Origin: Nymphalis io
Taxonomy: Eukaryota; Arthropoda; Insecta; Lepidoptera; Nymphalidae
Assembly (NCBI RefSeq): GCF_905147045.1
Contig: NC_065918.1
Coordinates: 15,314,001-15,378,000 of the forward strand
Length of the DNA: 64,000 nt
Direction: 5' to 3'
Of the stretch, positions 24,959 to 36,800 are shown in pieces. Both the position numbers and the translations under genes were made by a program. Positions within the stretch are counted from its first letter, which is position 1, and every line of letters begins with the position of its first letter. The notes under the pieces were generated by a model that saw nothing but the letters and a program-made list of their open reading frames with translations, was not told the DNA's origin and made no database searches.

Positions 24959-25874
24959 CAAATAAGTTTCCGCCGTTTTTTATCAAAAATTGGGCTTATC
25001 TCGTGAAAAAACGGAACCTTATGGCTTTTGCGAAGTATTATCCATTGCTAGTCACTACTTTTCCCTATCTTACTGGCAGCATACGGATACCTTTTTTTTT
25101 ACGGATTGGAAGAACACTTCGTCTTACGAGGCTATCTGTGTATCGATCGAATTTTTGGTATCTTCAAATAATGCGAAGTACTGCTAGGATAAGCCATGCA
25201 TCATCGACAGGAACAAGTGATAATCGGAAGGAGCAATGTCTGGTGATTACGGTGGGTGGGGTAGAACTTACCATTTAAGTGTTTCCAAATAGGTTTTCAT
25301 CCGTTCTGTAACATGTGGCCGAGTGTTGTCATGTAGCAAAATCAACTTCTCGTGTTTCTGCTGGCAGCTGTTTTTTCTTCAGGGCTCGGGTAAATCTCAT
25401 CAATTGTGCTCGGCAGAGAGCCTTTGTAATGATTTCATTTGGTTTCATTTTAAGTGACTTAAAATTGCTTATTGAGTCACTCCTAATATGAGTACAAGAT
25501 TTTTTGCATTCAATTTCTATCTTCGTACCATAATGCCTCCAATTCCGTATACACCGGTCTTAAACTTTTGGAAGCACTCACGACAACTTCTCTTACTTAT
25601 AGCTATAAGCCTTACCATGTAATTCTACAAGCTAAAAATGTGCTTCTGCTGCAGATTTCTTCAAATTAGAGAAGTAAATAAAAAATTCCCACAAATGACG
25701 GTTATTTGGCTCAAAATTGGGACATTTTCGCACGTAGAAAAGTATGTAATGCTGATACAAATTCGCTAATACGATGAAATCACAGTATTGCTGGTTCAAT
25801 GGTATGTCCAATCTTACAATAAGACGATTTACATTTCAACCAAAATCTTTTGTCAAACGGCGGAAACTTATTTG
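24959..25874 (-). mobile_element. mariner-family DNA transposon, internally deleted and decayed
   Basis: Inverted terminal repeats (CAAATAAGTTTCCGCCGTTT at 24959 and its complement ending at 25874) are each flanked by TA (24957-24958 and 25875-25876), the mariner target duplication. The minus strand between them encodes broken mariner transposase. From about 25700 down to 24990 it includes RSCRECFQKFK, ALKKK (cf. the mariner 'ALKKKRP' region), NARPHV-like and PPYSPDIAPSDYHLF. There are stops and shifts throughout, and at 916 bp it is shorter than a full mariner (about 1.3 kb). Confidence 0.88.
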
Positions 25875-25876
25875 TA

Positions 25877-26517
25877 AATCTAATAATATTATTCTTAGTA
25901 CCTTGCACATCACAAGGTACTTTCGCTGTCATATTGTCTTCAAATTTCTTTCTCTTGAGTTCCTCAAGACCGAAAAATAGACAGAAACGCCCATACCATA
26001 TAAATTACTTGTTGAATATTGAGGAATACGGTCCTTCAATCTTGGAAAGGTTTCTGTTTTGTTCACTCTATATCCGTCAGAATATTCAAATGGATGTATT
26101 TCCAACATAATACATTGAAATATGGCGGTTTACATGATTTTTTAAATAAAATGTTAATAAGATATTTAGAACTTTATCATATTCTTAATGTTTTTTTTGT
26201 AATTCTATTTAATTAGTGAAACTTCTGCTTAATAAATGAATAATATAAATTGATTGCGTTTTATTATTATATTAAAGTGCTGAAGGAGCAATTTCTGATT
26301 ATAAAAATATTGTACGGGATAAAAATACGAGTCCAAAAATGCAATAATATGTCAAATAAAATAGAAATGTATCTATTTGTTATTGAAGAATAAATCAGTT
26401 GTTACTTTAAAAAAAGAAGTAATAACCATCGCAATATAAATCGAAATGACCTTGTTTGTTAACCTACTTTATTCCCCTTCCCATTAACACAAGTTGCATG
26501 AATAATAATGTATCTAG
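25877..26517. other. sequence upstream of the protease-homolog gene
   Basis: AT-rich. No promoter element is convincing. Confidence 0.5.
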
Positions 26518-26725
26518 ATGGTATCGACGCATACAATGAACGAACAATCTGTAGCTATTTCGAATCCAAAATTTACAAAAGGAGAGAAGTGCATTTTCAC
26601 GCATTTGGTGCTTACTTTCTCGTTAACACTGCTCATAACATTAGTATACTTAGTTCATTTGTTTGTTGTCGATCATCACGTTCAAGAGGTTTTTATTACT
26701 AGGAGATTCATTGCCGATAAAAATG
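26518..26725 (+). CDS. serine protease homolog exon 1 (cytoplasmic tail and transmembrane segment)
   Basis: The ATG is at 26518 (a second in-frame ATG is at 26536); the exon ends phase 1 at GTATGT. MNEQSVAISNPKFTKGEK is followed by about 25 mostly hydrophobic residues and then HHVQEVFITRRF. The Lys-rich side faces inward, so a type II orientation is likely. Whether this exon belongs to the downstream protease exons rests on phase and spacing only. Confidence 0.5.
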
Positions 26726-27360
26726 GTATGTAAGAAAAATGTTTCACGATTAACCATTAAATAGTTTTTTTGTTACCAGAACTTTGGACCGATTTTAATA
26801 ATTTTCCATAATATTATGTTGTAGATATTCAAGTCAACTTGTTATGTCTCTAATCATTGATTTGAAGGTACTGGATAGTGTTTATATTTTTAGCGGGGCG
26901 AAAACGATCCCATTGGCAAATAAGGTTTAAGCATAGAATTAAACGACACGTATCTAAACAGTTTTAATCTGATATAGATTGATTTGAAAACTGATTTCAT
27001 CTCAGGTTTTTTTTATTACTATATATATATATATAATTATTATATAATAATATATATAACAATAAAAGTACACGTACATTTAACTCCACGCTGCCGATGT
27101 CAATGTCGGTTTTTACGTCTGTCCTTTATTCTTTAACTTCTTCCAAAGTATACATACTTTGGAAAAGTTAGCGACAAGTAACGTCTAGTAATAAAGCGAA
27201 AATAATGCCATCAAACAAAAGTCCGAAGCGAAAGGCATAATTATTAATTACCTAATTTAATATATTTTCGGTAAATAAAGATTGCCATTTTTTTTATTAA
27301 CATCTCGTTATTTATAAAAATGTCACAGGGTGAACGCATAATTAAAAAACGTCTCGAAAG

Positions 27361-27585
27361 AACACGTAAAAATCATTTTTATTCTTAAAGATTATCCTGA
27401 ACTCGACGCCGTACCAATAGGACAATTGTTTATAAAAGTCAGTCCTATTATTAATATTTGTAACGTTATGTTATTGGCACCTGGTTGGTCGGTCGGCCCC
27501 GGACATTGTATAGCCATGAGATCAGACCCGGAGCTATCACATTTACTATTCGCTTGGAGAATTAAATATAAATATAGTAATACAG
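27361..27585 (+). CDS. serine protease homolog exon 2 (His57 region)
   Basis: It reads EHVKIIFILKDYPEL, then NICNVMLLAPGWSVGPGHC, the trypsin Cys42-His57-Cys58 segment. The end at 27585 (GTAAAA) is phase 1. The start is uncertain: AG at 27359-27360 fits the phase but has a poor pyrimidine tract. The stronger-looking AG at 27327-27328 leads to stops in the needed frame. Confidence 0.6.
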
Positions 27586-27703
27586 GTAAAATCTTAAATA
27601 TTCAACTACATTTATAGCAACGTTGCTCTGCAGCTCATTAAAATGAGAAGTTATATTACTCTAATATAAAAATCACAGAGATTTTTTTCACACGGTATCT
27701 TAG

Positions 27704-27914
27704 TTGGTAATAAAATATCTGGTGAACACTGGTACATGATACAACGTGAATCTGGACTTGCATAACAGGATTTCGGAGACACTAAATTCTACTATTTACG
27801 CAGATGTTACAATCAAAAGAAGTATTGTTCATCCACATTTCAACAGGGACACGTTTGCTAATAATATTGGACTTGTACAACATGTTACTCTTCGTGGTCA
27901 GCTGAAATATAATA
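27704..27914 (+). pseudogene. serine protease homolog exon 3 with frame lesion (Asp102 region)
   Basis: From the acceptor ATCTTAG the phase-1 frame reads VGNKISGEHWYMIQRESGLA and then hits TAA at 27763-27765. One base over, the frame reads NRISETLNSTIYADVTIKRS, then IVHPHFNRDTFANNIGLV, an obvious trypsin segment, up to the donor GTAAGT at 27915. The exon length (211) would fit both neighbours if there were no lesion, so an inserted base near 27763 and a lost base near the 3' end are implied. Confidence 0.55.
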
Positions 27915-28888
27915 GTAAGTATTAAAAGATACCCTTATTATTTATACTAAAAAAATGTCGATTTTTTTTAATAATAATTGGATGTACCTTTCTATAAAGA
28001 CTTTACTTTGTGTAATCTCATAATACGTATGTTAATTAAAAATAAAATTGATAAATTAGATGTTTTTCCTATCGTCGTATAATAAGACAAAAAATCTGCT
28101 ATGTAACACTCGGTTAAGTCTGTTATATGTCTGGCCCTGAGTCATAGCAATTTACTTCAACCTGAGCGTACCATGATAAAATTTCGCGTTACTATTTCTA
28201 AGGTTATTTAATAAAGCTTTTACCGTAATGCGTTGTTAAATAATAGGTCATGTAACATTTAGCAGTGTGGTTACTGGTTTGCCAGGCACTAAATTCTTAA
28301 AAATAAAAATTAAGTAACAACGTGCAGTACTTGTAGTAATTTATTTTTATTAAAATAGGATGTAGGAATTATTAAAATTAACCATTTCCAGTTAAAAGTA
28401 CTATATGTACGAAAACTTAAAATATCTACTAGTTTATGAAAAAAACCTACGTAGTTAATATGTAATACAAATCTGACATGCATTGTTTTGACGACGATTT
28501 TTTTTTTTTTTTGGAAGTTATCGATACCATTCGCGTGCTACTTAATGTAATTGATGGTAGGTATTATGACAGTAGCCAGTAGTCTTCACGCAATTTCTGA
28601 CAATTACTGTACCTATATAAATTTTTTTTGTTGTATAAACATTAACTTTATAAGAGTCAAAAAATTAAATTAATTTGTAACTTACCAACCTACAAAAAAG
28701 TTTTTCTTACAAATTCTATTTGTAAGAAAAATCTTGCAGCTCCATTGTTTTTTTTTTGTCGATCGTGTTATAACAATAAACATGTTCTACCTAGTTTAAT
28801 AGCCATCGTGTGACTAATGATAATTACATAATTATGTACCTAAGTTTATAATTCACTAAGTATATAAAGCATTTTATTTCTCATTCAG

Positions 28889-29010
28889 TAATATCTCCAA
28901 TGCTAATTTAAACAAAAATATTAGTGATATTACAATCAAAACAGATATTACAAACAAAGTTAGATCTTATCGAAAAGTTATTAAAGAACCGGAACATTGC
29001 AACAAATATA
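28889..29010 (+). CDS. serine protease homolog exon 4
   Basis: The acceptor is TTTCTCATTCAG; phase 2 in, phase 1 out at GTAAGG. It reads NISNANLNKNISDITIKTDI, then RKVIKEPEHCNKY. It is an Asn/Lys-rich inter-strand region, not diagnostic by itself but phase-consistent with exon 5. Confidence 0.5.
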
Positions 29011-29842
29011 GTAAGGATTTCAGTATCAGTAAATTTGTTTCAATACAACTTAACTCTTTTTTTTCTAATTAACTCGATATTTCTCTAATAAAAATGAAAA
29101 AAAAAGTAGAAAAGTAAGTAGTTACCTCGTTTATTAATCTAGGGCATAAATGTAATGTATACAAAATCAATTTCTACGCATGGCCGTGGTACACGCGTAA
29201 CGTAGATTTCCATGGACTTTCAACTCTATTCCATCTCCAAGATGAGGAACGAGGCTTTCGAACCCGCTATTATTAATAGCAGGTTATAATATTAAATATA
29301 TAGGTAGTTGTGAGTATAGTCGTCAAGGGTCTTATATTTCGACCCGCAGGCGTCATAAAGACACCTCATCCTCATCGCCCCAGATGATAAAAATACATCT
29401 GCTAATGCTAACTTATTAGGTTACAGAGAACACAGAGTAATTCATTGCACAAGCCTAAGCCGAGGTTCGGCCTCTCAGATTGGACTATCAACATCCGGCT
29501 GAGTATTTTTAAGACTCGCCCCCCGCCCGGTGACGCTGTTAAGTCCAACATTTGGGCCAACATTAAATAGTTAATTTAAAAAAAAACCGGTGGTGTTTTT
29601 GTTTTCCTTAAAAATGAAAAAAAAAACATCTACACGAAATATGTATATCTATGTTTGTTGTGTGGAAGAAACTAAATACTTTAGGGCCCGAACCTAAAAG
29701 TTTGTTATATGATATAAATAACTAAAATCTAGTACGAATATAGTATATATAATAGTCACAAGAACGATTACAAACATCCTCTGCTGTAACCTGGCCTACG
29801 GAAATTATATATCGCTTTACCTTGAAGTCGTGAAGAAGTGAA

Positions 29843-29887
29843 GATTAGCCGCATGCAAGATCAACGTGATCTTGCATGCGGCTAATC
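29843..29887. repeat. near-perfect palindrome, 21-bp arms
   Basis: Left arm 29843-29863 and right arm 29867-29887 are exact complements with ACG between them; the core is GCCGCATGCAAGATCA. The outer flanks (GAAGTGA and TTCGCTTC) continue it imperfectly. It lies in intron 4 of the protease-homolog gene. Confidence 0.9.
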
Positions 29888-30342
29888 ACAGTTTCGCTTC
29901 TATATAATTTTTCTTTAATTCTTATAGTTGTAACCCGTAATCATCTAAATAACCTACTTAAAAAAAAAAGATTATCATATATAACGAGAATAATTATATT
30001 TTCGATCGGTATATAATCTATATGTATTGACAAAATCATGGAATTCTTTAATTGTTATAATAACATCAAGCTCAGCCTTTAATACAAGGAAAAATATAAA
30101 AATATACGAAAAACAAGTTTCAAAAAAAGTTAAATCGAATTAAAAGATACAGAGAAAAAAAAATCACTAATAAGTGAAAAACTTCATTTGCAGTTTTTCA
30201 TTTTTTAATTGTTTTTAAAGTCGATTTAAATCTGTTTTAAAGTTTTAATTTTAAAAACCTCTAAGACTAATTACTTGGATTACCAACGATATTTTTGTTA
30301 GTTTAAAAACTTATTTAATCATACCTTTGTTATTATTTGCAG

Positions 30343-30432
30343 TGGGCAGTCATATCGACAGCACCTTAAATAATTATGAGACTGATAAAATTGTTATAAT
30401 AAGCTGGAATTTTGATACAATCCAATATAAAG
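30343..30432 (+). CDS. serine protease homolog exon 5
   Basis: The acceptor is TTATTTGCAG; phase 1 on both sides. It reads GSHIDSTLNNYETDKIVIIS, then WNFDTIQYK. IVIISW occupies the place of the trypsin VAGWG strand. Confidence 0.55.
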
Positions 30433-31335
30433 GTAAAATTGTTTTGTAAAAATATTTTTTGTGAGCATATTTTTTAACTAAATACCTTTTCATTGATAAT
30501 TTTTTATCTCTCAGTTCCTATATTTAGGGAATCGTTATTGTAGTTACGTTTTAAACCGATCGTTTTTGAGTCACGACTAACGAGTCATGCCTGTGGATTC
30601 GATTTCAATAATTACAAAACCGTTTTTGTATATACACGGTTTTAAATTACACTTCGTAGACATTTGTACCATTCGTAAGAAAACCTATTGTCTCCAATGT
30701 ATGGAACATTGACATTATGATTGAAACATTAATCAGATTGCGAGTGTGAATTTGACAAAGGGATTTAAGATGGTCAGTTTAACGTCACAGGTTATACCAA
30801 TTCAAGGTTTCTGGTAATCTGCAAAACGTGCTTTCCTTCACCGATAATTACGAGATATATTAACCTTAAGCTTCGACTGAAACAAATATTGTTATCACTG
30901 ACTATACAGAACAGCAGCAACATGCTTTATATATCTTCTAAATGACATATGATTCATAGTAATCTTTCACCTATTATATCTGATTTCTGAACAGGTATGA
31001 TTTAAAGTTTCAATATGTATGGGTCATACGTAGTTACAGGTGAATGATGACATGAATTTTCTAATATATTTAAAAAAAAACTCATTACTTTGATTGAATA
31101 ATTTTTACTTTTAAACAAAAAAAAAAAAAACAATGATAAATGCGTAAATTGGAACTTGAAGTTAGTTATTGCAATCTTCACTTTGTTTTAATAGTTTTTG
31201 GTTATTTACAAATATTTTTTAAAATTTTTGTATAGGCCGTTATTAAGTTTTAACTGTTTAAATATTTCTGTTGCAATATATAAAAAAGTATATATTTTAA
31301 AATAATTATATAAGTCAAACATGATGAAATTTCAG

Positions 31336-31467
31336 ATAAACATATTGTAAAACATCCTGTTCAAGTATTGAATGAAGAAAAATGTTCAATCTATATGACA
31401 CCAATAATAGAATTGAGAAGCTATGAATTTTGTACAACAATTGGGAATGATGTCAATACAACTATAG
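31336..31467 (+). CDS. serine protease homolog exon 6
   Basis: The acceptor is AATTTCAG; phase 1 on both sides. HIVKHPVQVLNEEKCS resembles the trypsin strand before the Cys-containing helix; SYEFCTTIG leads into the catalytic-serine loop. Confidence 0.6.
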
Positions 31468-31876
31468 GTGTGTTTAGGTTTTTTTTTAATGAGCTTGAGA
31501 ATTATTTTAATTCGTACTTAATGTTCTAAAACCAAAAAAGTACTGGCAACTTATTGTGCTTTTTCCACTACCAGGATATGTGGATCATTATCAACAGATG
31601 TAACAGTTATTGTTAAAATTATGAATACCATATTGTCCAAGAGTATATGATATAATATTGATTGTCAGTAGTAGTATGTGCACAATTAAATCAATTATTA
31701 TTTTCAATTGTTCATACCTAACTAAAATAGGTAAACTAACCTACATTTTACAAATCTTCCAGTTAATATATTTTTTGCACTTTTATAGTCCAAATACAAT
31801 AACTTATATAAAAACAAGAACTTTTTGAAAGCCCCAGATTGAATTAAACTTAATGAAGACTATTGTATATTTTCAG

Positions 31877-32022
31877 GCCATGGAGCATTAATTTGTAATA
31901 GGAAAGGTTCACATACGTTCGGATTTTTTACATGGGGAGAGAGACAGGAAAGGTCTTTACCACTCGTTATTCTTAACTTAACCAATTTTCAAGAGTGGTT
32001 AAAAACGATTATAACGTTTTAA
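31877..32022 (+). CDS. serine protease homolog last exon (Ser195 region and C-terminus)
   Basis: The acceptor is TATTTTCAG; phase 1 in. GHGALICNRKGSHTFGFFTW replaces GDSGGPLVC...GIVSW, so the serine is lost. It ends ...QEWLKTIITF with TAA at 32020-32022, the usual C-terminal helix of trypsin-like domains. Confidence 0.7.
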
Positions 32023-32046
32023 CATAGTTAAAATATGACATTTCAA

Positions 32047-32052
32047 AATAAA
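32047..32052 (+). terminator. poly(A) signal of the protease-homolog gene
   Basis: AATAAA lies 25 bases after the TAA at 32020-32022, at the usual place for a short 3' UTR. Confidence 0.5.
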
Positions 32053-32636
32053 CATTTGTCCATCCAAATTGTTTTATTTGTACAACTGAGAATTTATAAC
32101 CTAACACAAAAAAAACATACTTTCTAATCTTATTTAATTGAATATGTGAGCAAAGAAATTATAGCAAATAACAATTAACAACAAACAAATGTCAAAAAAT
32201 CATATGTAAACTGACATTAGACATTTCCAACCACAGATTAAAATACGAATAAATAAATCTTCTTACTTGCCAAGGGAAATAAACTACTGAGTATAAAATA
32301 ATTTGTAAAATTTAATATTAACATTATAAGCAGAAAAAAGAAGTTTCTTCAAATTTTTATTTTCATATATTTAATACATTTAAAATGTAATTAATAAACA
32401 TTAGCCACTTTATTTAAAATGAAAGCTGTAAAATAAAGAAAAAACAAATGTATGATTGATTTTTCGCTTTAGACAAAAAACAAGCACAAAATTTCAAAAA
32501 ATTATTTATATTTACAAATCCGTAAGTCAAAGTAAATTATTTTATTAACAAACTTAGAAATAAAATTAGAATTTGAAACAAAGTTAAAATTTGTTTGTAT
32601 GGCATGATCAAAGGCGCGATTATGTTGACATTCAAT

Positions 32637-33251
32637 ATGGCGGTATGTCGTCAGTGCTGTGCTGTGTCGTGGTGAGATTTGATAATTTTATGGATTGTGT
32701 TTATATACTTCCTCTATTATTTGTTTCCATTTAGCCTTAAATTGCCATCAGTTAAAAAAATCATACGAATTAGGTTCGATACATGTCGAGTAAAGTCAAG
32801 CGGTAGTTCAACGTTATAATTTTTGCACATCGTCGGTCGGGTCGGGCAGCCGATACCTACCTAGATAGCAATAATAAAATGTAGAACGATATTCTGATGC
32901 GACGCTTTGTTATAATTCACTTGTTTCATGAAGTTAAACGTGCATAAACGTGATAGTATTTACTTATAAAAGATTATTATTCGTAAAAGGGAATTCTCAC
33001 GGCTCGATTTTCTGATTAGCAAGACTATCGTAGTCGTATCGGATAGTATTTTTCAATTGAATCTACTATAGGCATAAAATGTCAAGTGAGTTTGTGAGGG
33101 TATGAGTACATTGCGCTATCAGATGCTACCCCACTGTTGGCGAGTACGGACACATTTTTAGTTGAAGGTGTAACAAGAAAATATCCGGCGCGCGCAAGCA
33201 GTCTTTTAAATTACTTTAAATTTAACATCTCCCTATTCAAGTTAGATTCAA
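32637..33251 (+). promoter_or_regulatory. probable Unr promoter region and first non-coding exon
   Basis: A good donor (GTAAGT) at 33252 pairs with an acceptor ending in TTGTTGCAG at 33372, giving a 121-bp 5'-UTR intron. The transcript must therefore start upstream of 33251. Candidate start signals are ATGGCGG (32637-32643, resembling a YY1-type core motif) and the arthropod initiator TCAGT (32651-32655), with GC-richer sequence around 32825-32860 and 33185-33195. The exact start site is not defined. Confidence 0.4.
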
Positions 33252-33372
33252 GTAAGTGTTGTGTTTTAAACGTTTTCAATTAAATCATTGATTAGGTTGT
33301 TATTAGTTATTTCTTTTTTGTAATACTGAAGTTGAATAAAGGTTAAAAATAACGAATTCTAATTTGTTGCAG

Positions 33373-33703
33373 TAGGTAGTGTGAGTAACCAAACCATACA
33401 AATCCAAACAAGCCTATGCACAGGAGGGCTCCGATTCAGCAAGCATTGAAGACATCTGAGGATCTAGTGTAGTTTATTCTTAAGTACATATTCTTTTGCA
33501 ATAAAAGTGTTTGGTGTTTAAGTTTTGTGACTTCTGTGAAGAAACTTTGTGTTCTCTTAGACATTATAAAAAAATGTGATTCGTTGTTTAAAATTTTAAT
33601 CTGTTAGTAACTTGTAACACCACACCTTCTTCTGTGATATATTGGTACATAATACTGAGATTTTTTGACTTATATACAAGATAAGAAAAACTTTCAAAAA
33701 ATT
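33373..33703 (+). other. Unr: Unr 5' UTR, second exon
   Basis: This lies between the acceptor at 33371-33372 and the chosen ATG at 33704. The open frame extends upstream of 33704 only through a TTG at 33665. The ATG at 33704 gives MSSNPQWKVF and is the first in-frame ATG of the exon, so I chose it. The leader is about 330 nt and AT-rich. Confidence 0.6.
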
Positions 33704-33821
33704 ATGTCGAGTAATCCTCAGTGGAAAGTGTTCCAGCCGCCAGATTCACACTCCTCACCTTTACAGGAAATATTAGATCTACAGCAATCAAATATGCAGG
33801 CAAAACAGGGGTACCGTAATG
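33704..33821 (+). CDS. Unr: Unr coding exon 1 (residues 1-39)
   Basis: It starts at ATG 33704 and ends phase 1 at donor GTAAGT (33822). It encodes the hydrophilic N-terminus, beginning MSSNPQWKVFQPPD. No domain is visible. The 80-bp intron that follows splices G|GT in frame. Confidence 0.85.
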
Positions 33822-36800
33822 GTAAGTTTAATATAATTATTAATTTATATATAATTTATTATGTCCTATTATTGTTTTAACTATTATTTCATTATTTTTA
33901 GGTACTTACAGCACTGACTATCCGAGTTCCCCAAGAGATAATTATCATAATATGGGCAAGTCAGGTGGTAGTAATAGATTTTCCCTTGGCAATTTTAACT
34001 TGGACTCATGCCCTATGGGAGATTCAGCGGGAGTGTACTCATCTAGTTCGAACAACAGCCAACCTCAATATGATTCCATGAATCACCCTCCCATCAGGGA
34101 GACGGGAATCATTGAAAAATTACTTGTAAGTATTTTAAATGAAGAAAAAAAAATTATATATACCATTTTATATATACAATAAAACCAATTTATTCAAATT
34201 TAAAGAAAGCTAAAAGTTATTAGGATTATATTTTTTGTTTCGAATAATTCAAAGTTGATATATAATTCTGTATTACACTAATTTAAATTGTGTCCACATT
34301 TTACAAGTATGGGCATGTAGAGCTTAAAACATATTTTCACAGTCAGATAAAAATACATTAATATAGAAATATGTTTATATTGGTTAAAGCATTTAAGTTA
34401 TCCTTTTTATTGTAGCATTCCTATGGCTTTATACAATGTTGCGAAAGGCAAGCACGTCTGTTCTTTCACTTTAGCCAGTTTGGTGGCAATATAGACCATT
34501 TAAAGATAGGAGATCCCGTTGAATTTGAAATGACGTATGACCGTCGTACTGGTAAACCTATAGCTTCAACCGTAACAAAGATAGCACCCGAAGTGGTGTT
34601 GAGTGAAGCCCGTGTCACAGGTATTGTTACCACTGAAGTCAAGGGAGAGGGTTCAGGTGATAGCACGGGAAGGATTTCCTATGAGAATAGAGGCGAATGT
34701 TTTTTTCTGCCTTACACAAAAGATGATGTTGAGGGTAATGTCACTCTGAGAACCGGTGATGCTGTAAGCTTTCAAATTGCAACGAACCAAAGGTGAGAAC
34801 TATGTATTGACTACTTAACACCGCTTAATGAAAACAAAGCCTTAGTAATGCTAAATACTAATTTCTTTATTACATTGTTTTTATGATATAAATATTTGCA
34901 TGTAATATTATCCTTACTAACGTCAATTTTGTTTTCAGAGGTACATTAGGTGCGTGTCATGTGCGTTTCGAAAATCCAGCTCATCCAGTGAAATATCATG
35001 GTGTGGTCTGTTCCAAGAAGGAAAACTTTGGTTTCATTGAACGAGCTGATGTTGTCAAGGAGATATTCTTCCATTATTCCGAAGCCAAGATCAAAGAGGA
35101 GTTGTCTCTCGGTGATGATGTCGAATTTATTATTCAAACTAGAAATGTGAGTATTTTAACTTTATTTATTGAATTTGGACATTTAATTCATTTAATATAT
35201 TGTAAAATGATTGACTAACATTGTTCCAAGTTATTTTTTTAAATAAAAATGTTACGCATCAAACTCGAAACAATAAGAAAGCATCTTAAGAACACAAGGT
35301 GTGTTATGTTAAAATGTATATAAATCGTGAGACAATATCCTTGCAGTGGTTTCGCCACTTATATAATAATATTAACCGGCCGTCGAAATGATATCAATAG
35401 CTTGTATTAACTACAAAGGGGGAAGCTGACAATATGTCTACTGACATAATAATTATGGAAGGGCTTAAGCCGGTTTGATTGTTCAAATTACATTCGGGCG
35501 ATATGTGTACATAATGCGAACTGCACATTGAAGTGTAATTCGGCGAGTTACACGGATCGGATTATAGTGACTTTCATTAAACGTAACGTTCAAAACTTAA
35601 ATGGTGGCTAATTTGTGTATTGGCGATGTTGGTTTCGATTATGTGCTTACTATATATTATGTGTGGTATACGTTACGTTGTATTATATATGTCAGTCTTA
35701 ATGCATCGCACTTTAACTGTTTAAAGAAATTTTCATGTTGTTCAGTGTAATAATTACGTCGAGTAGTATTAAATATCAGTTCAAAATCGTTGCGTATTCT
35801 AACAATGAACGTTTAGTCTGGAATTGGTTTTCATTTCATTCGATTAAAAGCACTTCAATCGATCGTAAAAAGAGGCAAAAGTATCACTCTCTATCCGTTA
35901 GGAGTGATTGTTTTTAGGTTTTTATTTGTATGTTCGAAGTACCAGAACTATGAAAAAAGTGGAACGAACGTTAAACGAACTCGCTCGCAAATATGCAAAT
36001 ATTTTGCATATCCAACCCCGCTCGAATTCGTGTCCTTTAATCTAAACACGGATGCTGGACGGCGAAAAAAAAAAAAATTAAACCTAACTTTTCAAAAACA
36101 CACTATTCAATTTTAAAGTTGGTAGTGTATGGAATACATATACGACCATATATTCAAGAGACGTGTTTTTCAGATTCTAATACGTGTACTTATATATATG
36201 TATATAAAATGTTATTATGTTTGTATGTTATGTTATTATCACATATGAAAATGCTGTATATGCATATGCAATCAATAATGTACTTATTCGTTTGAATAAT
36301 TAGATCATAAGAAATAGCATTACTTCATTTATTTAATAAAATTAACACAACACGTGTGAAGCCGCGCAAAACGCGTAGCTAAATACAACCCCTTTACGCG
36401 TCTGTCGCAGTTTAATTACGTTAATTAGTAAATTAAATGCATCGTATAACCCTGTCTAGGGATTATTGTTCCGAGGTTTTCGATTTCGACGTGTTATTCG
36501 CGTTCACAATTCAATAAATCGTATATATTTTACTCATGTCTATCAAATTTATACGAGCCGTACTGTAAACATTTCAAAAATTCATTCGCTTTCGTCTATA
36601 AAGGAAAATTTTCATTGCAAAGTATTTAAAATATTTTCGTTTTATAAACAAACTAAATGCCCTGTTAAAATCGATTGTATATCATATAAATTCATTTATC
36701 ATATAAATTGTATGTTCTTGTTTATAAACGCTTTTCACCGGCTTTATAGTTAATAGTTATTTCTTATTTTATTTATTACTATTGTTTTGTTAATCGAAAA

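Larger units (their letters stand above)
26518..32022 (+). pseudogene. membrane-anchored trypsin-like serine protease homolog, catalytically dead, possible pseudogene
   Basis: Seven plus-strand exons with GT-AG borders describe a type II membrane protein. It has a 25-residue cytoplasmic tail, one hydrophobic segment (about residues 26-50) and a trypsin-like domain. His57 is kept (PGHC at about 27505). The Asp102 position reads NNIGL in place of NDIAL. The Ser195 region reads IGHGALIC in place of DSGGPLVC, so the nucleophile is lost. The C-terminus ends with FGFFTWGERQE (like VGIVSWGE) and a helix QEWLKTIIT. There is no IVGG-type activation site. Exons 4-7 splice in phase; exon 3 contains an apparent +1/-1 frame lesion. 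It could be a decayed gene, an assembly error or a mispredicted exon. Dead homologs of this fold act as regulators in insects, but no role can be assigned here. Poly(A) signal at 32047. Confidence 0.65.
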
